From Tribonema minus (taxonomy: Eukaryota; Sar; Xanthophyceae; Tribonematales; Tribonemataceae), in assembly GCA_017506865.1 (NCBI GenBank), contig JAFCMP010000544.1:310001-374000 (forward strand): 64,000 nt of DNA. The letters run 5' to 3'. The notes under the pieces are model-generated. The model did no database searches and had not been told where the DNA came from. It saw only the letters and a list, made by a program, of their open reading frames with translations. Made by a program: the position numbers and the translations under genes. Shown one piece after another: positions 61,301-64,000 of the stretch (position 1 is the stretch's first letter; each line of letters opens with the position of its first letter).

Positions 61301-64000
61301 CAGCGGCAGCGGTGGCAGCAGCAGCAGCAGCGGCGCGTGCCACCTCGTTCCTCAACCCCCCTATGCACAACTCACCTTGGCGCTTCGGTCTCATCAGCTC
61401 ATTCACACACTCACTCAATCACTCACTCTCGCACGCACTCGCCGCGCCGGATCTCGCGCTGCGCCGCCGCGCCCAGCCTGCGCCGCCGCACGCTCACCAT
61501 GGCGCTTCGACCTCACTTAATCACAGACTCACCCACTAAGTTACTCGCTCACTTACTTACTCACTCACGCACTCGCTGCGCGCGATCGCCGCGCCCAGCT
61601 TCCGCGCGTCGCACAGACTCACTCCCTCACTTACTTGCTCACTCACATCCTCAACTCGCCGCACCCGATCCCCGCGTCGCCGCGCCCCAGCTTCCGCGTA
61701 GCGCGCACGGCGGCGGCGCGCGCAGGCGACGTCGCGGCGCTCGAGCGCGTGCGCGCGTGCATGCGCGCCGCGCGCTTCAACGCCGACACGCGCTTGGTTC
61801 TCATCGACGCCATCGAGGCGCGCTGCAACGCGGGCGCGTGGCAGGACGGGCTCGTCGACGAGCTGGAGGCGCTGGCGGACGCCGGCGGCCGCCTGAACGC
61901 GGTGAGCGCTGCTGCCGCTGCTGCTGCTGCTGCTGCCGCTGCTGCTGCCGCTGTGTCTGTGAAGAAAGTAGTTGCTGCTGCGTCCGTGAAATGAGTCGTA
62001 TCACATAGCGCTGGCGCACCTGCGGCTGCTGTTGCTGCTGCTGCTGCTGCCGCTGCTGCTGCTGCCGCTGCTGCTGGTGCCGCTGCTGCTGGTGCCGCTG
62101 CTGCCGCTGCTGCTGCTGCTGCCGCTGCTGCTGCTGCTGCTGCTGCGGTCTCCGTCGCGGCGCGCAGCGGCAGCGGCAGCGGCAGCGGCTGCGGACCGGC
62201 GCACGCGCGCGCACTGCTGCCTCGCCGTGACTCTGACTCTGAGGCTGTGGTTTGGAATCTATGGTATCGTGTCTCTGTGGTGCGGATGGAAGACCGTACG
62301 CGGCGAGTGCGCGCGGCGCGGGCGCTGCGGCAGCGGCCACTGCGCATGCTGAATGTCACCGCGTGGAGTCTTGGTAGACCGCGTGTATGCACTGCTGCTA
62401 AGTGCACGCGTCATCGAACTTTTGCGGAGCAGGCTCAAACAAGGCGCGGTGCTGGACAGACTGCGGCCGAAGAGCAGTCTCTTTGGACTGGACTTGACGT
62501 GTATGTGAACCCTGTCAGTCGCGTATAGAGTGTGCGACAGCTGTCTTTGCAGGCACACCAACGATCGCCTTGATGCTCGCATGCCGCCACAACCCGGCAT
62601 GCGGACACCATTCTGTCAGAATGGGATGACGTACTCCGACACAAAAGCTGCCATCTCGCAGCAGGGTTGCCGTCAGGTAGAGTTGGGCCTGCGGCCTGCA
62701 AGCCCGTGCATCACTTTGAATATGTGCCCGGGCGCGGCGCACACGGCTGCGCTCGCAACGGCCGCGCACCTGGCGCGTCACCCACAGCGCGCAGCCGCCG
62801 CAGAGCTCGTGTTGCCCACTCTGACCGCGTCAACCTGCGCTGCCGCCTCCGCCGCCGCAGAAGGCGCACGGCGCCGCGCTGCGCATGTGCGAGCGCGACG
62901 GCCTCTGGCGCGCCGCCGCCGCGCTCGTGCGCGCCCCCGTCACCCCGGACGGCCGCCCCACCGAGCGCGCGCTCGCGCTCGCCGCGCGCGCCGCCGCCGC
63001 CGCCGGCGCCTGGCGCGGCGCCGCGGCGGTGCTCGCGGCGTGCACGTCCGCGGGCGCCGCGCCGCCGTCGGACGCGTGCCACGCGGCGCTGGAGGCGATG
63101 GCGGCGCGCGCGCGCTGGCGCGAGGCGGTCGCGACGGTGCGCGCAATGAACGGCCCGCTCCGCGGCGCCTTCGACTTCTTGCGCGACGGCGACGGCGGCG
63201 GCGGCGATGGAAACGGCGGCGACGGCGGCGGTGGCGGCGGCGGTGGCAGTGGCGGCGGCAGCGGCGGCGGCGGCGGCGGCGGTGGCAGCGCCCACGACAG
63301 CGAAGTCGACGGGCAGCTGCACGGCGGCCGCGCGTCCTGGGATGTCGGCGGCCACCTGTCCGAGGCCATCGTATGGGATGTCGACCGCGCGCCGAGGGCC
63401 GAGAGGCGGCTGCTGCTGGCCTTCTTGAGAGTCCTGTGGGAGCCCGCACGCAATCATTGGCAGGTCGGTGCCGCGGCGGCAAGCAGCGACAGCAGCGGCA
63501 GCAGCAGCAGCAGTGAAGTGCGTGGCGCAGAAACGGCGGGTTCACCCGCCGATCAACCCACCGCCGCCGCAGCAGCAGCAGCCGGCAGCGGCGACGGCAG
63601 TGACGCAGAGCAGCGCATGCCGGAGGCGACGGTGGCGATGGTGCGCGACGCGCTGACGGCGTGCCATCACGCCGGCGCGTTTGAGGCCGCGTTCGCGCTC
63701 CTCGCCGACGCTTCGCGGGCGCACGCGCGCAGCAGCAGCGGCGGCGGCGGCGGCGGCGGCCGCGGCGCCTTCACGTCGAAAAAAGCCGCCGCCGCCGTCG
63801 CCGGCGACGCGCGCTGCCACAACGCGGCGCTGTGCGCGTGCGCGCAGGCGGGCGCGTGGGGGCCCGCGCTGTCGCTGCTGGGCGCCATGGGCGCGGCGCC
63901 GCTCGCGCTCGCGCAGCAGATCGCCGCGCTGGAGCGCGCGCCGCTGCGGTTGCCGTGGGCGCAGGGTGCGGCCGCCGCCGAGGGCAGCATGGCGACGCAC
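58304..64000 (+). CDS. Organelle-targeted PPR-like helical-repeat protein, partial, runs off right edge
   Basis: Exons are 58304-58453, 58689-59023, 59075-59230 (tentative), 60157-60336, 61691-61901 and 62861 to beyond 64000, all joining in phase. Exon 1 looks like a mitochondrial or plastid presequence: it starts MGRVAAAALRQGCRSLK, is rich in Arg, Ala and Ser, and has almost no acidic residues. Exon 5 (VARTAAARAGDVAALERV) and the last exon contain helix-pair units such as GLWRAAAALVRA, RARWREAVATVRAM, HHAGAFEAAFALLADA and CHNAALCACAQAGAWGPALS, which match PPR spacing but are very Ala-rich. Gly and Ser runs interrupt the repeats. The last exon is open for 380 codons to the window edge. PPR proteins act in organelle RNA processing. 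The RNA target is unknown, and the tentative exon could be skipped without changing the phase. Confidence 0.72.
59940..60165 (+). repeat. Acceptor-edge array before the PPR-like exon at 60,157
   Basis: CACGCGTGTTCTACGCGCCG then CCGCAG, the acceptor and its upstream bases, recurs near 59,964, 60,009 (worn), 60,058 and 60,135. The first, third and fourth keep a CAG that could serve as an acceptor. Confidence 0.78.
60215..60855 (+). repeat. Four-unit donor-edge array of the PPR-like exon at 60,157-60,336
   Basis: The exon end, coding LQEAVAELESLCPQLPRRLP then KGPLLNR, with its donor (CTCAACAG|GTATGTATA) is copied at 60,365-60,490 almost unchanged. More worn copies lie at ~60,605-60,680 and ~60,785-60,852, which keep only the last 60-70 bases. 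All four keep a donor-like AACAGGYAYKT. Likeness falls with distance from the exon. Confidence 0.85.
61355..61715 (+). repeat. Acceptor-edge array before the PPR-like exon at 61,691
   Basis: GCCGCGCCCCAGCTTCCGCG is preceded by GCCGCGCCCAGCTTCCGCGC (~61,588) and CCGCCGCGCCCAGCCTGCGC (~61,463). TCACTCACTxACTC tracts and an ACTCACCTTGGCGCTTCGxx pair lie between them. The older copies keep a CCCAG acceptor. Confidence 0.75.
61906..62860 (+). other. Intron with GCT/GCC trinucleotide repeats
   Basis: The intron between the last two PPR-like exons starts with long impure (CTG/CCG)n tracts at 61,910-61,950 and 62,025-62,180. They generate long poly-Ala or poly-Leu ORFs on both strands that I take to be shadows. 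Confidence 0.6.

Noticed and set aside
61643-62407. Long minus-strand poly-Ala ORF
   Set aside because: Antisense of the PPR-like exon at 61,691-61,901 and of intronic trinucleotide tracts.
62530-63516. 328-codon + strand ORF rich in Arg
   Set aside because: Wrong frame over the last PPR-like exon; the frame starting at 62,861 is open to the window edge and carries the PPR-type units.

Overview
The window is nuclear DNA from a GC-rich, intron-rich eukaryote, most likely a unicellular alga or related protist. The signs are spliced genes with GT-AG (and some GC-AG) introns, Ala/Gly/Pro-rich exons, pentatricopeptide-type proteins with a likely organelle presequence, non-LTR retrotransposons, and short scattered TTAGGG-like runs. 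I cannot fix the lineage from sequence alone. No rRNA, tRNA, CRISPR or bacterial-type operon was seen.

Layout. About 0.4-2.2 kb (-): exons of a pentatricopeptide-repeat (PPR) gene running off the left edge. 2.88-8.85 kb (+): a complete 8-exon mitochondrial carrier family gene (293 aa). 11.93-15.47 kb (-): a complete 6-exon gene for a membrane-anchored GH26-type glycoside hydrolase (366 aa). 15.4-23.5 kb: repeat-rich DNA with 5'-truncated LINE copies and an ~890 bp duplication of the GH26 upstream region. 23.6-24.0 kb (+): an orphan terminal exon for a two-helix membrane protein. 26.19-57.23 kb (-): one 31 kb, 25-exon gene for an FHIP/RAI16-family (FTS-Hook-interacting) protein, about 1,109 aa; its largest intron holds a 3.9 kb LINE with a target-site duplication. 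58.30 kb to the right edge (+): an organelle-targeted PPR-like gene, divergent from the FHIP gene.

Exon models were built by hand from splice sites, reading phase and family motifs. The phases close exactly for the carrier (882 nt), GH26 (1,101 nt) and FHIP (3,330 nt) models, which is strong internal support. Most long ORFs in the window are shadows on the opposite strand or in introns.

The most unusual feature is how the introns are built. At many exon edges in at least four genes the exon end plus its splice site and adjoining intron has been tandemly copied two to eleven times into the intron. This leaves ladders of decoy 5' or 3' splice sites with decaying pieces of exon. Both LINE insertions in the FHIP gene lie inside such arrays. 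I know of no standard repeat class with this definition, so it is the best candidate here for a previously undescribed system.
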